Shown here: one piece after another, positions 41,932 through 52,200 of the stretch
Numbering within the stretch: the first letter of the stretch is position 1
How the letters are laid out: the number at the start of each line of letters is the position of its first letter
Source: an uncultured Acidimicrobiales bacterium
GTDB lineage: Bacteria > Actinomycetota > Acidimicrobiia > Acidimicrobiales > SZUA-35
Reading direction: 5' to 3'
DNA: 64,000 bases
Assembly: GCA_937925335.1 (NCBI GenBank)
Contig: CALEWY010000022.1
Coordinates: 40,345 to 104,344, forward strand
Position numbers and translations under genes: made by a program
The notes under the pieces: generated by a model
The model's input: only the letters and a program-made list of their open reading frames with translations
Databases searched by the model: none
What the model was told of the DNA's origin: nothing

Positions 41932-42563
41932 CCGTGGTTTCCTTCAGAGGCTCGATCGATACCGAGCGTTGCCAGCAAGTCTTCGTGAAACTCGAACCAC
42001 ACCGTGTGATGCGACTCGATGATGGGCCCGGTGAACCACTTGGTCTCTCCGGCGTGCACCTTGTCGAGTGCTGCGGTGAACCGAGGTCCGTAGATCCCGA
42101 AGCGACTCAACTCGCCAGCTAGCTGAGCACACAACGGCTGCACCGCGCTGTCGAGTTTCACGAGGTCGGCGATGACTCCGGCGTCGTAATCGGCATCGGT
42201 GTGGTCGTTCAGGAGGTTGGCGTCGATGTCTTTCACCTGCCAATCAGTGCAGGTTTGGAGCATCTGTCCATTCAACTCAAGGAACGTCTCGTACGTGGAC
42301 TGTGCGAGTTCTCGACAGCCCACTTCATCCAGTTCGATACTCGCAAGTCGCTCGATCTCGGCGCGACCGGCTGGCATCAGCGTCCAACCCGTGCGACGGC
42401 CGTCGCGGTACGAAGTGAGCTCCGACTCCGCAGCCTTGGTGAGCTCTGCGGTGACGGTGTCGACATCGATGCCGACAAGGTCGGAAACAACCTGAGCTTC
42501 GGCGAAGCCTTTGAGGCGAAGTCCGAGGAGCGAAAGCAGCGCTGGATTTGAGTCAACTGGCAC
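41928..42563 (-). CDS. HTH-like protein of unknown function upstream of dapA
   Basis: A 211-residue protein. The first 75 residues look like a winged helix (LLGLRLKGFAEAQVVSDLVG, then VTAELTKAAESELTSYRDGR and a wing-like GWTLMPAGRAEIERL). The remainder is helical and acidic (LAQSTYETFLELNGQMLQTC, FHEDLLATLGID). It is a plausible MarR/PadR-like regulator, though the effector part is not a recognised domain. GTG 42563 lies 2 nt from the SURF1 stop, and the stop overlaps dapA by 4 nt, so it sits inside a SURF1-HTH-dapA-rnj operon. Confidence 0.7.
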   Translation of the reverse strand: MPVDSNPALLSLLGLRLKGFAEAQVVSDLVGIDVDTVTAELTKAAESELTSYRDGRRTGWTLMPAGRAEIERLASIELDEVGCRELAQSTYETFLELNGQMLQTCTDWQVKDIDANLLNDHTDADYDAGVIADLVKLDSAVQPLCAQLAGELSRFGIYGPRFTAALDKVHAGETKWFTGPIIESHHTVWFEFHEDLLATLGIDRASEGNHG

Positions 42564-42565
42564 CG

Positions 42566-43387
42566 TCAGAGACTACTGGACGACGCGTTCGCGCCACCCA
42601 ATGCCTCCAACGGCTCGATATTTCGGTCGAGATCCGAGGCCGCTCGACGCAGTTCCTTCGCATGTTCGCCCGCCTTCTTGCGGAGCAGTAACCCGTAGAC
42701 GATGGCACCCAGCGAGGCGAAGATGAACCACTGGACGGCGTAGCTGAAGTGTGGGCCGCTGTTGAGTTCGGGAAGCGGGACGGGATCGGGGAACTGATCA
42801 ACGTCGGTTGGCCCTTCGAGCTGCAGCCACATCGGCGCGTAGCTCTGACCAAAGCGCTGTTCAAACGCTTCGATGTCGAGCCGCGGCGCTCGAATGCTCT
42901 CGCCGGTGTCAGCGACACCGAATCGCTCGAGTTCGCGACTCTCACGAAGCCAGCCCGTGAGGTTCGTGTCACCCGGGGGCGCTGCCGATTCGAGCTCACG
43001 CGGGATGAAGCCTCGGTTGACGAGCAGCTGAGTTCCATTCGTCGTTTCAAACAGGCCGACCTGCCACTCCCCCGCTTGGCCGTCTTGGGAACGGTTGGCA
43101 ACACGAATCAACGAGGGCTCGATCCATTGGCCACTCGTGAGGACAGCGGTGAATTCCAGATCGTCGATTGGCTGCCCGAGCGCCGTATCGACGTCGATCG
43201 GCTCGCCAAACGAGCGAGCCGCTACCAGTTCGTTTTGGTCAGCTCGTTCGAAGTGGCGGGGAAGTTGCCATCCGAAAGCGAAGAACAAGAACAGTCCAAC
43301 AACGCTTGCAGCGAATACGTGCGAGAAGAGCCAAAACGGCTGCCGAACGAACGACCAGTCTCTGGTGTTGGAAGGCGACGCTGGCAT
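42566..43387 (-). CDS. SURF1-family cytochrome oxidase assembly protein
   Basis: The 273-residue protein has the SURF1 layout: an N-terminal TM helix (HVFAASVVGLFLFFAFGWQ), a periplasm-facing domain with QLLVNRGFIPRE and GWLRESRE, and a C-terminal TM helix (YAVQWFIFASLGAIVYGLLL) with basic tail. SURF1 assists heme a insertion into aa3-type cytochrome oxidase, implying aerobic respiration. ATG 43387 precedes the first helix directly; upstream in-frame sequence has no homology. It begins the operon with the HTH-like gene and dapA-rnj. Confidence 0.9.
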   Translation of the reverse strand: MPASPSNTRDWSFVRQPFWLFSHVFAASVVGLFLFFAFGWQLPRHFERADQNELVAARSFGEPIDVDTALGQPIDDLEFTAVLTSGQWIEPSLIRVANRSQDGQAGEWQVGLFETTNGTQLLVNRGFIPRELESAAPPGDTNLTGWLRESRELERFGVADTGESIRAPRLDIEAFEQRFGQSYAPMWLQLEGPTDVDQFPDPVPLPELNSGPHFSYAVQWFIFASLGAIVYGLLLRKKAGEHAKELRRAASDLDRNIEPLEALGGANASSSSL

Positions 43388-43541
43388 GACGGACCACAGT
43401 ATTGGCTGGAAGCGCTCGCCCAGCCGCACCGAGCCTGTTGCGCCCGACACACGCCAACGAGTCATTCCGACGCAACCCTTCATCAGCCTGGGTTCACGGT
43501 TCCGGTGGAACATGACCCGCCGGGCTTCTAGGGTCACCAAT

Positions 43542-46004
43542 ATGCGGATCGTGAGGGCACTCGTGTGTGCATTTCTCGTTGTGGTCTTGGCGCGCCCGCT
43601 CGCAGCCGGGGCCGCTGACACAACCTGGACACTTCCGGCAGACACGAGCCGAGGCACCACCGTCAACACGTCGAACGTTGCGACTGGCCTGACGCTCGAT
43701 GGTGTCAGCGGTGAACCGATCGATGCAACAACTCAGGCCTGGTTTGATCCGGCTTGGGAGCATCGACTCTGTGTCGAGATCGAGAACCCGAACGCAACAC
43801 CGCTGAGCGACCACCCCGTTCCGGTCACGATCGACACCGCAGCCCTCATCGCTGCTGGCCTCCTGCAAGCCGATGGTGCCGAGCTGCGAGCCGTCGACGA
43901 TTCTGGCGCCGTCCTTGAGCACTGGGTGCAGGGCCTGATGGACGCCGCCGACACGGTCATCTGGCTTCGTGCTGCGACCCTCGCTCCCGGTGCGAACACG
44001 ATCTGTTTCTACGTCGACAACGCCACCGCACCCTCCGTCGATGTGGGGGCAAGTGTTGTCGACTGGCCGAATCCAGTGCCGGTCTACGTCACCGTCGACC
44101 CAGGCCACGTCGGAGCAGACACCGCCGTTGCGAGTTATGTCGCGGGCAACACGATCACCGACGGAACGACCACTCTGACGCTCGCCGCCAACCAGGTCGG
44201 CACCTTGCCCGGCGCAACCCACGATGAAGCGACGCTCGTGTGGGCGACCGGCCCGATCTCGCTTCGGGGCCAGGGCCTCGGGCTGGACACGCTCGCCCCG
44301 TTGTCGTGGGCCGACACCGAGTTCGTCCTCCCAACCAACCGCGCCTCGCAGACCTACTCGGTCTACTCACCGTTCGGTGACGTCACCGTCGATGGATTCG
44401 TCGGCGGAGCAGCAACACCATCCGTCGATGATCTCGCCGTTGCACAAGGCACCTCGGTCAGCTTCACGCTCACGCCGGACCCCGCTGGGGGCAACGGAGC
44501 GATCGTCACAGCGACCGGCCCAGTGCTCGTCACCCATCATGGGTTGCGAGGCGGCGGCGATCCTCGCACCGACACCTTCGTCTCCGTCCCACCAACGACC
44601 GATCCGCTCTACGGCATCCGCACTCGCAACCTCGTCGCCGCTCAAAACGCTGCTGGCACGATCACCATCGACTACTCAAACGGAACGAACCAAGCCGTCA
44701 CCCGCACCAGGGGCCAGATCCTCACTTCAGGCGACGGGGCGGCATTCGACGGCAACACGACGTCAGAGGCCGCGGCGGTCACCGGCGATGCACCCGCGGC
44801 CGCCATCCAACAAGCCGATCGCGATGGCTGGGAAAGCACCGTCTTCCTGCCGGCAAGTGAGCTCAGCTCGACCTACGTCCTCCCGACCGCCGCTGACTAC
44901 GTGGCTATGTCGTGTCCGACGGCAGCGATGATCACCGTCGGTGCCGCCGCCCCGATCCCCTGCACGCCGAGCGGCGCTGCACCGGGCAAGGCCGATGCTC
45001 GAGCGCCGGTCGTCCTCGCTGCGGGAACGACCATCACCTCAGATGGCGCCCCCTTCTACGTGATGTACGAGCCGACCGACTCTCAAGACGAAACCAACGT
45101 TCTCGGCGCAGCTCAGGGTGCTGGTTCGCTCGCCACACCACCGATCGTCACACTCGGGATACTGCAAACGATCCACGTTCCGACCGGCACGTGGACCTCC
45201 GAGGTGGTCGACGCGACGACCGCCGCGGCGTGGGATTCGCTCACGTGGGACGCAACGGTTCCCGCTGGAGCCACGCTCACCTTCCAGGCCGCATCCGCCG
45301 CGTCACCAACCGGGCCGTTCACCTTCGTCGGCCCCGACGGCACTGCTGCCACGTTCTATTCGAGTCCTGGCGACTTGCCTGCTGATCTCGATGGCGACCA
45401 ATACGTGCAGCTCATCGCCACGTTCACTCGAGGCGCCGATCCTCAGGAGGCTCCGCTGTTGAGGTCGGTCGGCGTGACCTGCACGTTGCCGGGTTCGATC
45501 ACCGGTGTGGTCTTCCAAGACAGCGATCCGGCCGACGACACGCTCAACCCGAGTGAGGCCGGCGTCGGTGGCGTGACGGTTCAGTTGCTCGACTCGGCTG
45601 GAACAGTCGTTGCCACAACCACCACCGCAGCCGACGGCTCCTACTCCTTCGCCGACCTCGCCCCTGGCCCCTATCAGGTCATGGTTGACCCGGCGACGAT
45701 CGGGACGTTGACCACGTCGGGTCCACGACCGATCACCGTGGTCGAGGCGAGCACGGTCGAGGCCAACGTTGGCCTTCGGCTGCCGCCTCCCGCCAGCGAC
45801 CCACCGGTGACAGACCCGCCCGCTGGCGAACCGCCGGCAACAGACCCGCCGGCCAGCGACCCACCGGCTGATGAAGAACAGCTTCCGATCACCGGTTCGT
45901 CGGCTCGGTCGCTGGTGGCAGGCGGCGCGATCTTCATCAATCTCGGGCTGATCGCGTTGGTCCTCGGTCGGCTGGGCAACCCCCGCATCACAAACGCGCT
46001 CTGA
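43542..46004 (+). CDS. LPxTG-like cell-surface protein with DUF2341-type and SdrD B-like domains
   Basis: The 820-residue protein has a signal peptide (IVRALVCAFLVVVLARPLAA). It is followed by a DUF2341-like module starting WFDPAWEHRLCVEIEN, several beta-rich repeats, and a carboxypeptidase-regulatory/SdrD B-type domain near 640-735 (GVVFQDSDPADDTLNPSEAG, ADGSYSFADLAPGPYQV). Next come a Pro/Asp repeat stalk (DPPVTDPPAGEPPATDPPAS) and a sortase-type tail: LPITG, hydrophobic SLVAGGAIFINLGLIALVLG, basic end. It is predicted to be covalently attached to the wall or membrane-anchored. No sortase gene is nearby. An alternative start is ATG 43512. Confidence 0.8.
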   Translation: MRIVRALVCAFLVVVLARPLAAGAADTTWTLPADTSRGTTVNTSNVATGLTLDGVSGEPIDATTQAWFDPAWEHRLCVEIENPNATPLSDHPVPVTIDTAALIAAGLLQADGAELRAVDDSGAVLEHWVQGLMDAADTVIWLRAATLAPGANTICFYVDNATAPSVDVGASVVDWPNPVPVYVTVDPGHVGADTAVASYVAGNTITDGTTTLTLAANQVGTLPGATHDEATLVWATGPISLRGQGLGLDTLAPLSWADTEFVLPTNRASQTYSVYSPFGDVTVDGFVGGAATPSVDDLAVAQGTSVSFTLTPDPAGGNGAIVTATGPVLVTHHGLRGGGDPRTDTFVSVPPTTDPLYGIRTRNLVAAQNAAGTITIDYSNGTNQAVTRTRGQILTSGDGAAFDGNTTSEAAAVTGDAPAAAIQQADRDGWESTVFLPASELSSTYVLPTAADYVAMSCPTAAMITVGAAAPIPCTPSGAAPGKADARAPVVLAAGTTITSDGAPFYVMYEPTDSQDETNVLGAAQGAGSLATPPIVTLGILQTIHVPTGTWTSEVVDATTAAAWDSLTWDATVPAGATLTFQAASAASPTGPFTFVGPDGTAATFYSSPGDLPADLDGDQYVQLIATFTRGADPQEAPLLRSVGVTCTLPGSITGVVFQDSDPADDTLNPSEAGVGGVTVQLLDSAGTVVATTTTAADGSYSFADLAPGPYQVMVDPATIGTLTTSGPRPITVVEASTVEANVGLRLPPPASDPPVTDPPAGEPPATDPPASDPPADEEQLPITGSSARSLVAGGAIFINLGLIALVLGRLGNPRITNAL

Positions 46005-46182
46005 CGCCACCGGCGGCGCCTGTGCGCTCGGACAAACGACGCGCGCATCGAGGGGTCACGATGCGTGACAGCTCGCGTGACACCTCACGGCTCCACCTTC
46101 TCCTGCGCGTCACAGAGGCGACACGGCGGTGACACGCCACCTTTTCGATCATGGGATTCACCAACCGACGAGAGGGAATCCA

Positions 46183-49152
46183 ATGACCGACATCAAGAAC
46201 CCCGAACCCAGCCAGCAGCCGATCGACCCATCGCTTCTCAAGCCAGCGCCATTGCAGGCCTCAGCACCGCTGGCACCAGCACCGACAATCGACGTGGCCA
46301 ATGTGAAACCCGCCCCGCCGATCAAGCCGGAGGCGAAGGAAGAACCCAAGCCCGAGCCGAAACCCGAAGCCAAAGAAGAACCCAAGCCCGAGCCGAAGCC
46401 CGAAGCCAAAGAAGAACCCAAACCCGAGCCGAAGCCCGAAGTGAAAGAGCCAGCGACGGATGACGTTCCGATGCCGGACGACTCGCCGATCGAGACGATG
46501 ACGACTCCGGTCAGCCTGGCCACCACGATCGACGCCACAGCGCTCGACGGAATTCAGCTCCCACCTCCCGCTGACACCACAGGCGATCGTGGCTCAACCG
46601 AAGAGGTCACGACGCTTGAGCAGGACTTCAAACTCCCAGACCCGGAAGCTCCGAACCTCAACGTCACGGGCTCGATCTCACCAGAGATCGAGCCAACACC
46701 ACCCGACACGGACGACTCCCACTCGAGCATCGCTGATCTCGCCACACCCGCGGACGTTGTCGGGGTGATCGACCCCGACGTTGTCGACAGCCTTGAGGCC
46801 GAGCCGTCTGGCCCGCCGACTGGACTACCTCACGACGCACACGACGAAGATCCAGGGGCGCTCGACGCTGAGGGACCCGCCCACGCCCTCACGACTCCGA
46901 CCGTTCATGAAGTACTGCAGGTCGCCCCGACTGAAGTCACCGTTGAAGAGCTCATCGAGACGCCGACGATCATGTCGAAGCCCGACACAACGACCCAATC
47001 AAGCGACGACAACCGGCAGGAACCGGTGAGAAACGAAACGGACCCCGAAACCGTCGGCGACAGTTCCGAGTACGAGCTGAGCGGCGTGACCGTCCACTAC
47101 GACGAACGCACCGACGCCGACGGCAACGGTTCGCAGGGCGGATTCGACGCAGGCGTGCGGGCGGAGACCGAAGACGGCGACGAGGTCGAGGCCGGAGTTC
47201 ACATCGGGTTCGATCAGCAGAGCGATGATGACGGCCTCGGCACCCAACTCGGTGGGGATGTCGGCTTCTACGCCGAGGACGGGAACGACGTTCGCCACGA
47301 GGTTGGGGCCACCATCAACGGCGACGTGCAAGCGCACGTCGGCGAGGATGGCCTGACAGGCCTCCAAGTTGGTGCGGACGTCGGCTTCTACGGCGAGAAC
47401 GACACGGGCACGCGCCACGAGACCGGAGTTACGGCGAACATCGACGTGCAAGGCATCAGTGAAACCGGGGGCCAAGGCGGCGTCGACGTCGGTTTCTTTG
47501 CCGAGGACGACAACGGCGACCGATATGAGGCGGGCGCGACCATCAACGGCGACGTGCAAATCAGCGATGTTGAACACTTCATGGACGACGGCTACGGGGG
47601 CCAGGCTGCCCTCGACGTCGGCTTCTTCGCTGAAGATGACGACGGTGAGCGGGCCGAGGCCGGTGCGACCATCAATGGCGGTGTCCGCACCTCGAACGAC
47701 GACGGCTTGCGGACTCACGACTTCAACGTGGACGTCGGTGGCTTCGCAGAAGGCGCCGACGGCGATCGGCACGAAGCAGGCTTGACCGCCAACGCCGAAT
47801 CGCGCTTCGAGGGCCGGGACGGATCGGGTTCGTTCAACGTGGGCGGCTACGCAGAGGACGTCGATGGCGACCGATACGAAGCCGGAGCCACGATCGGACT
47901 CGGTGTCGAAAGCGACGATGACGGGAGCGGCAGCTTCCAAGCCGGCGCGGAGGCTGGCGTTTATGCCGAGGGCCCGGACGGCGATCGATACGAAGCCGGG
48001 GCCACGATCAATCTCGATCAGCAATTTGGCGAGGATGGCAAACTCGAGCAGACGTCCGCCGATGCCGGTTTCTACGGCGAGGTTGCCGGCGATCGCTACG
48101 AGGCAGGAGTTGCTTCGGGCATCACGGGCGATGCGTCTATCGACGTTGGCGTATTCGGCGAGAACTCCAGCGGCGACCGCTACGAAGCGGGGGTCAACGC
48201 CGGCGTCGACCAATTCGGTCGGCAAGACGACGACGGCCAGGGCCAACAAAACGGGTTCAATCTCGGGTTCTACGCCGAAGAGGTGGGCGGCGACCGCTAC
48301 GAGGCCGGGATCACCGCCAACATTGACCAGCGAACGACCGACGATGGCACAACCGAGATCAAGGCCGATGCCGGTTTCTACAGCGAGGATGCCAACGGTG
48401 AACACACCGAGTACGTGGCGTACGTTGGCGGAACAGGCAAGATTGACGACGAGTACGTCGGCGGGTCGGTCGAGTCGGGGTTTAGCTCTGACTCCTCAAC
48501 CGGCGAACGCACCGATTACCGCGCCGAGGCAGAAGGTGCGCTCTCCGGCAACGAAGATGCCGTGCTCGCCGAGGGGCAGGTCGGGATCGGCATCGACGAC
48601 AACGGCGAGGAAACCGACCTCTACGTCGCCGGATCCGCTGGCCTCGAGGCAAGCGAGGAGGGCTACGGCGGCACGGCGACCGCCGGAAGCAACGTCGGGC
48701 TCGGCGACGAGTCGGTCGGCGTTGAAGGTGAGGCAACGTTTGACGTCGGCGGCGAAACCGGCGAGGTCTCTGCATCGACGAGCGTTGTCTACAAAGACGA
48801 AGACGGCGAAGAGCATGAGATGGAGTTCGGGACCGGGGCGACCTATGAGGCAAACGAAGACGGGACCGGCAACGTTGGCGTCGAAGGTTCAGCCGGAATC
48901 GTTGGCGGGTCAGCTTCGATTGGAACCGACGAGGACGGAACCGACATCGACCTGAGCTGGGAGTGGGACGGCGAGGAGCACGAGGCCGACACGAGTGGCG
49001 TCGAGAACTTCATCGACGGCGCTGGCGAAGCGTGGGATAACACGACCGAAGCAGCGGGTGACGCATGGGAAGACACCACCGAAGCGGCGGGCGAGCTGCT
49101 CGAAGATGCGGGCGAAACCGTTGCCGGCTGGTTCAACTGGGGCGACGACTGA
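46183..49152 (+). CDS. Giant acidic beta-hairpin-repeat protein, unknown function
   Basis: A 989-residue strongly acidic protein without a recognisable signal peptide. After a Pro/Ala N-terminus come three KEEPKPEPKPEA repeats and an acidic low-complexity region to about 300. From about 300 to 880 at least a dozen hairpin-like units of 35-50 residues follow, consensus VDVGFYAEDDNGDRYEAGAT plus INGDVQ and a Gly/Asp loop. The C-terminus carries 11-residue helical repeats (AGEAWDNTTEA, AGDAWEDTTEA, AGELLEDAGET) and ends GWFNWGDD. The alternating pattern suggests a beta-solenoid, barrel or extended sheet. ATG 46183 has GAGAGGGA upstream. The neighbour is the LPxTG-like protein. Confidence 0.8.
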   Translation: MTDIKNPEPSQQPIDPSLLKPAPLQASAPLAPAPTIDVANVKPAPPIKPEAKEEPKPEPKPEAKEEPKPEPKPEAKEEPKPEPKPEVKEPATDDVPMPDDSPIETMTTPVSLATTIDATALDGIQLPPPADTTGDRGSTEEVTTLEQDFKLPDPEAPNLNVTGSISPEIEPTPPDTDDSHSSIADLATPADVVGVIDPDVVDSLEAEPSGPPTGLPHDAHDEDPGALDAEGPAHALTTPTVHEVLQVAPTEVTVEELIETPTIMSKPDTTTQSSDDNRQEPVRNETDPETVGDSSEYELSGVTVHYDERTDADGNGSQGGFDAGVRAETEDGDEVEAGVHIGFDQQSDDDGLGTQLGGDVGFYAEDGNDVRHEVGATINGDVQAHVGEDGLTGLQVGADVGFYGENDTGTRHETGVTANIDVQGISETGGQGGVDVGFFAEDDNGDRYEAGATINGDVQISDVEHFMDDGYGGQAALDVGFFAEDDDGERAEAGATINGGVRTSNDDGLRTHDFNVDVGGFAEGADGDRHEAGLTANAESRFEGRDGSGSFNVGGYAEDVDGDRYEAGATIGLGVESDDDGSGSFQAGAEAGVYAEGPDGDRYEAGATINLDQQFGEDGKLEQTSADAGFYGEVAGDRYEAGVASGITGDASIDVGVFGENSSGDRYEAGVNAGVDQFGRQDDDGQGQQNGFNLGFYAEEVGGDRYEAGITANIDQRTTDDGTTEIKADAGFYSEDANGEHTEYVAYVGGTGKIDDEYVGGSVESGFSSDSSTGERTDYRAEAEGALSGNEDAVLAEGQVGIGIDDNGEETDLYVAGSAGLEASEEGYGGTATAGSNVGLGDESVGVEGEATFDVGGETGEVSASTSVVYKDEDGEEHEMEFGTGATYEANEDGTGNVGVEGSAGIVGGSASIGTDEDGTDIDLSWEWDGEEHEADTSGVENFIDGAGEAWDNTTEAAGDAWEDTTEAAGELLEDAGETVAGWFNWGDD

Positions 49153-49192
49153 CACGCCCACAGCGATTGCAGTTTGAGGTGCCACGTGACGT

Positions 49193-49217
49193 GGCCGGCG
49201 CCCTCGTGGCGCTGGCC
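49193..49217. terminator. Bidirectional terminator hairpin between convergent genes
   Basis: GGCCGGCGCC (49193-49202) pairs with GGCGCTGGCC (49208-49217) with one mismatch around CTCGT. A smaller stem GCCACG-TGA-CGTGGC overlaps at 49181-49195. It lies in the 76-nt gap between the convergent repeat-protein and SARP genes. Confidence 0.5.
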
Positions 49218-49228
49218 ACAATCGTGTA

Positions 49229-52200
49229 TCAGTCCGCCGGCAAGAACGTGGCCGGAAGCAAATCGCCGGCTTCCATCGCCGCAAGCTCCGCTTCTGCATC
49301 CGAGGTTTCCAGCGCCCAATCGGTCGCCCGGTAGAGCTCGACGGCTTGGCGCATCGCACCAACATCGCCATCCACGAGTGCTCGGGTTCGCATGGCGAGC
49401 GCCTCGTGAATCGGTGCGCCGGTCCGATCGCGAATCCATTCACAGTCCTGAGCCATCTTCTCGACTCGCTCCCGATCACCGACGAGAAGCCCAAGACGAA
49501 TCGCCGTTCCGGCCATCACCTGGTACCAGATCTTGAGACCGATGAGATCGCAGATCTCCCAGGCTCCGGCCACGTGTTCGAACGCTGCTTCGAGATCACC
49601 ATCGATGGCGAGAAGTTGTGCATCGACGCACACGCCGAAGTCATCACCGAGTGAGTTCGGCGCCTCCTCAGCCTTCACCACATCCATCCAGCGACGTGCC
49701 TCGTCGACATCACCGTCTCGCAGCGCCACCGCTGCAAGCATCGTCGCTGCCCACGAATCGACCATGCCGGCTCCGACGAGCGACCGGCGTTCCAAGATCT
49801 CCGAGGCCGTGGCCCGAACCTCATCAGCCTTGGCCCTGCGATAGAAGATCAACATCTCGAGTGCTTGCAGCACTGGACCTGCCCACGGCGTGTGGACTCG
49901 GGCCGCGACCTCTCGGCCGCCGGCGATCGCCCGTTCGGCTTCGTCGTGCAGCCCGAGATCGACTGCTGCCATACACAGGAACGAGTACGGCTGGTAGCCG
50001 TGGGCCTGGCCGGTCGGGTCGGCGTTCGCGAACTCAACCGACCGCTGGTTGTCGGCGAGGGCGCCGTCTTCGAAACTCAAACACCGCATCCGGCCGCGCA
50101 CGCCCGCCGCCACGCTTCGAGCAACCAAATCGCCGCACTCGGCGCCCAGACGCTCGGCTTCAGCCGCCCAGTGGTAGGCGTCCTCCTGCTGGAGCATGAT
50201 CATGCTCACGAGGCCAACGAGTGAGTGAAGTCGAGAGCGAATCGGTTCCTCCGGATCGCGGGCGAGTCCTCGAAGCAGAACCTCCTTGGCGTCAGTCACG
50301 TCGTCCGAGAGCAGCTTGAGCCCCGCCAGTCGAAGGAGAGCATCGGCTGCACGATCAGGGTTGATCTCGAGCACGGAATCGAGCAGCGATGCCGCCTCCA
50401 TGACTTGACCGGAGTTGGTGAACGCCTCAACCTTTGCGCGCAGCAAGCCGTAGCGAGTCTCGACATCAGCTGGCCCGATCTCAAGCGCTCGATCGATGAA
50501 TCGGAGCGAGGTCAACGGTTCAAGCATCGATGTCGAATCTGCCGCTTCACGCAACCAGTCGACGAGCTGGCGATCGTCTTCGAATGCCGCGGCAAGAGCA
50601 GCGTGCGCAGCAACAGCGGTGATCGGGGAACCCCGATCGGCATGGAGCGTCGCCATCTGCCGATGGAGGTCGGCACGTTGTGTCGCTGGCATCGACTCGA
50701 CGACCGCCTCGCGAACGAGATCATGGCGATAGGCGAGCAGACGCGCGGACGAGCTCAACAAGTCGGCGTCGACGGCAATGGTGATGAGCTCGTTGAGCTC
50801 GAGCGGTGTCGCTTCGAGGAGCTGACCAACGTTGTCGATCCGGGCTTCGGCGCCGAGCAACGCGGTGACCTCGCACAGTCGCTTCGCGTCACCCGGAAGT
50901 GTGGCAAGGCGCCGGCGAACGAGCTCTTGAATCGAGGTCGGCGCCGTGTCGCCGATGAGATCGACGGTCTGCCCAACGACGAGCCTGCGTTCTGACCGAA
51001 GGCCACGGATCAACTCGACGATGAGCAGAGGAACACCGCCGGCGCGATCGACGGCCTCGGCCAGCAAGGGCCCGAGCGGTGCTCCGACTTGCGCCTCGGC
51101 GAGAAGACGGCCGTCCTGTCTCTCCATCGGCGCTGGCATGAGATTACGAATCGACGACGCAGCCATCGTGTTGATCCAGCCTCCCTCGGGACGACCGGCC
51201 ATCACGAGCAGGAGCGGAGCCCGAGCCGCAAAGCGACTGATGGCTCGAAGCACCGCACGAGACGACTCGTCAACCCAGTGCATGTCGTCGACCACCATCA
51301 CGTGCGGTCGATCGATCGACGATTCGAGCGCCGCGATCACCCCTTCGGCGACGGCGAGGCGTTGCCACTGGAGCGAGGCATCGTTCGTCGCTTGCAAAAT
51401 GTCGGGATCACCGGCGGTTGGCGAGCGATCGATCGAGCCATCGATGACATCGCGCGCCGTCGGAAGTGTGGACAGGGCTTCTCGGACGGCGAGTAGCGGG
51501 AAGTCGTTCCCGAACGGGTCGCCGGCACCTTGAAGCAATGGCACGTCGAGAGCTCGTGCGGAGTCTGCGAGCCACGACATCAACTCGCTCTTGCCGACGC
51601 CGGCTTCACCGACGACGGTGATCGCTTGGCCGCGACCCCGGCTGCCATCGTTGGTCAGAGCCTCGAGCGCATCGGCCAGGACGGCACATTCGTCCGACCG
51701 TCCGATCAGGGCGCTTGGCCCACCATCGTCGAGCTCATCAACACCGAGGGCGAAGTTCTCGGCGTTGCGAACCTGCTCGGACACGATGAGCCCAACGTCG
51801 AGCATTGCCTCTCGATGGGCATCAGCGACGGCAAGCGAATCGTGCGGACGGCCGGCCAATCGATGGGCATCGACGAGAAGCGCAACGGGCTCAGCGGCGA
51901 GTGGGTCGGCCGAAACAGCGGGCGAGAGAAGATCGACCGCCGCCTGGGCATCACCCGAGGTGAGAAGTGCCCGAGCGAACTGCAAGCGAGCGACTTCAGC
52001 GAGCGACCGGAATCGACTGATCGCAGGGCCGGCGAAGTCGAAATCCTCAAGGCCTTGAAGCGGTTCGGCGTTCAACAACTCCCATGCCGAGCGGAGCAGA
52101 TCGGTGGCGTGTGCCGCATCTTGATCGAGCGCCGCCATCGCCTCGTCGAGCATGAACTCCGCTCGAAAGATGTCGACCGAATCACGGTCGATCGCCAGTC

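Noticed and set aside
46999..48405. A long minus-strand frame opposite the beta-hairpin repeat gene.
   Set aside because: It mirrors the periodicity of the plus-strand repeats, lacks a supported start and is explained by GC-rich codon bias.
46183..49152. RTX-type calcium-binding repeats in the acidic repeat protein.
   Set aside because: The nonapeptide G-G-x-G-x-D-x-U-x is not present; the units are longer hairpins with G-D-R-Y-E-A-G.
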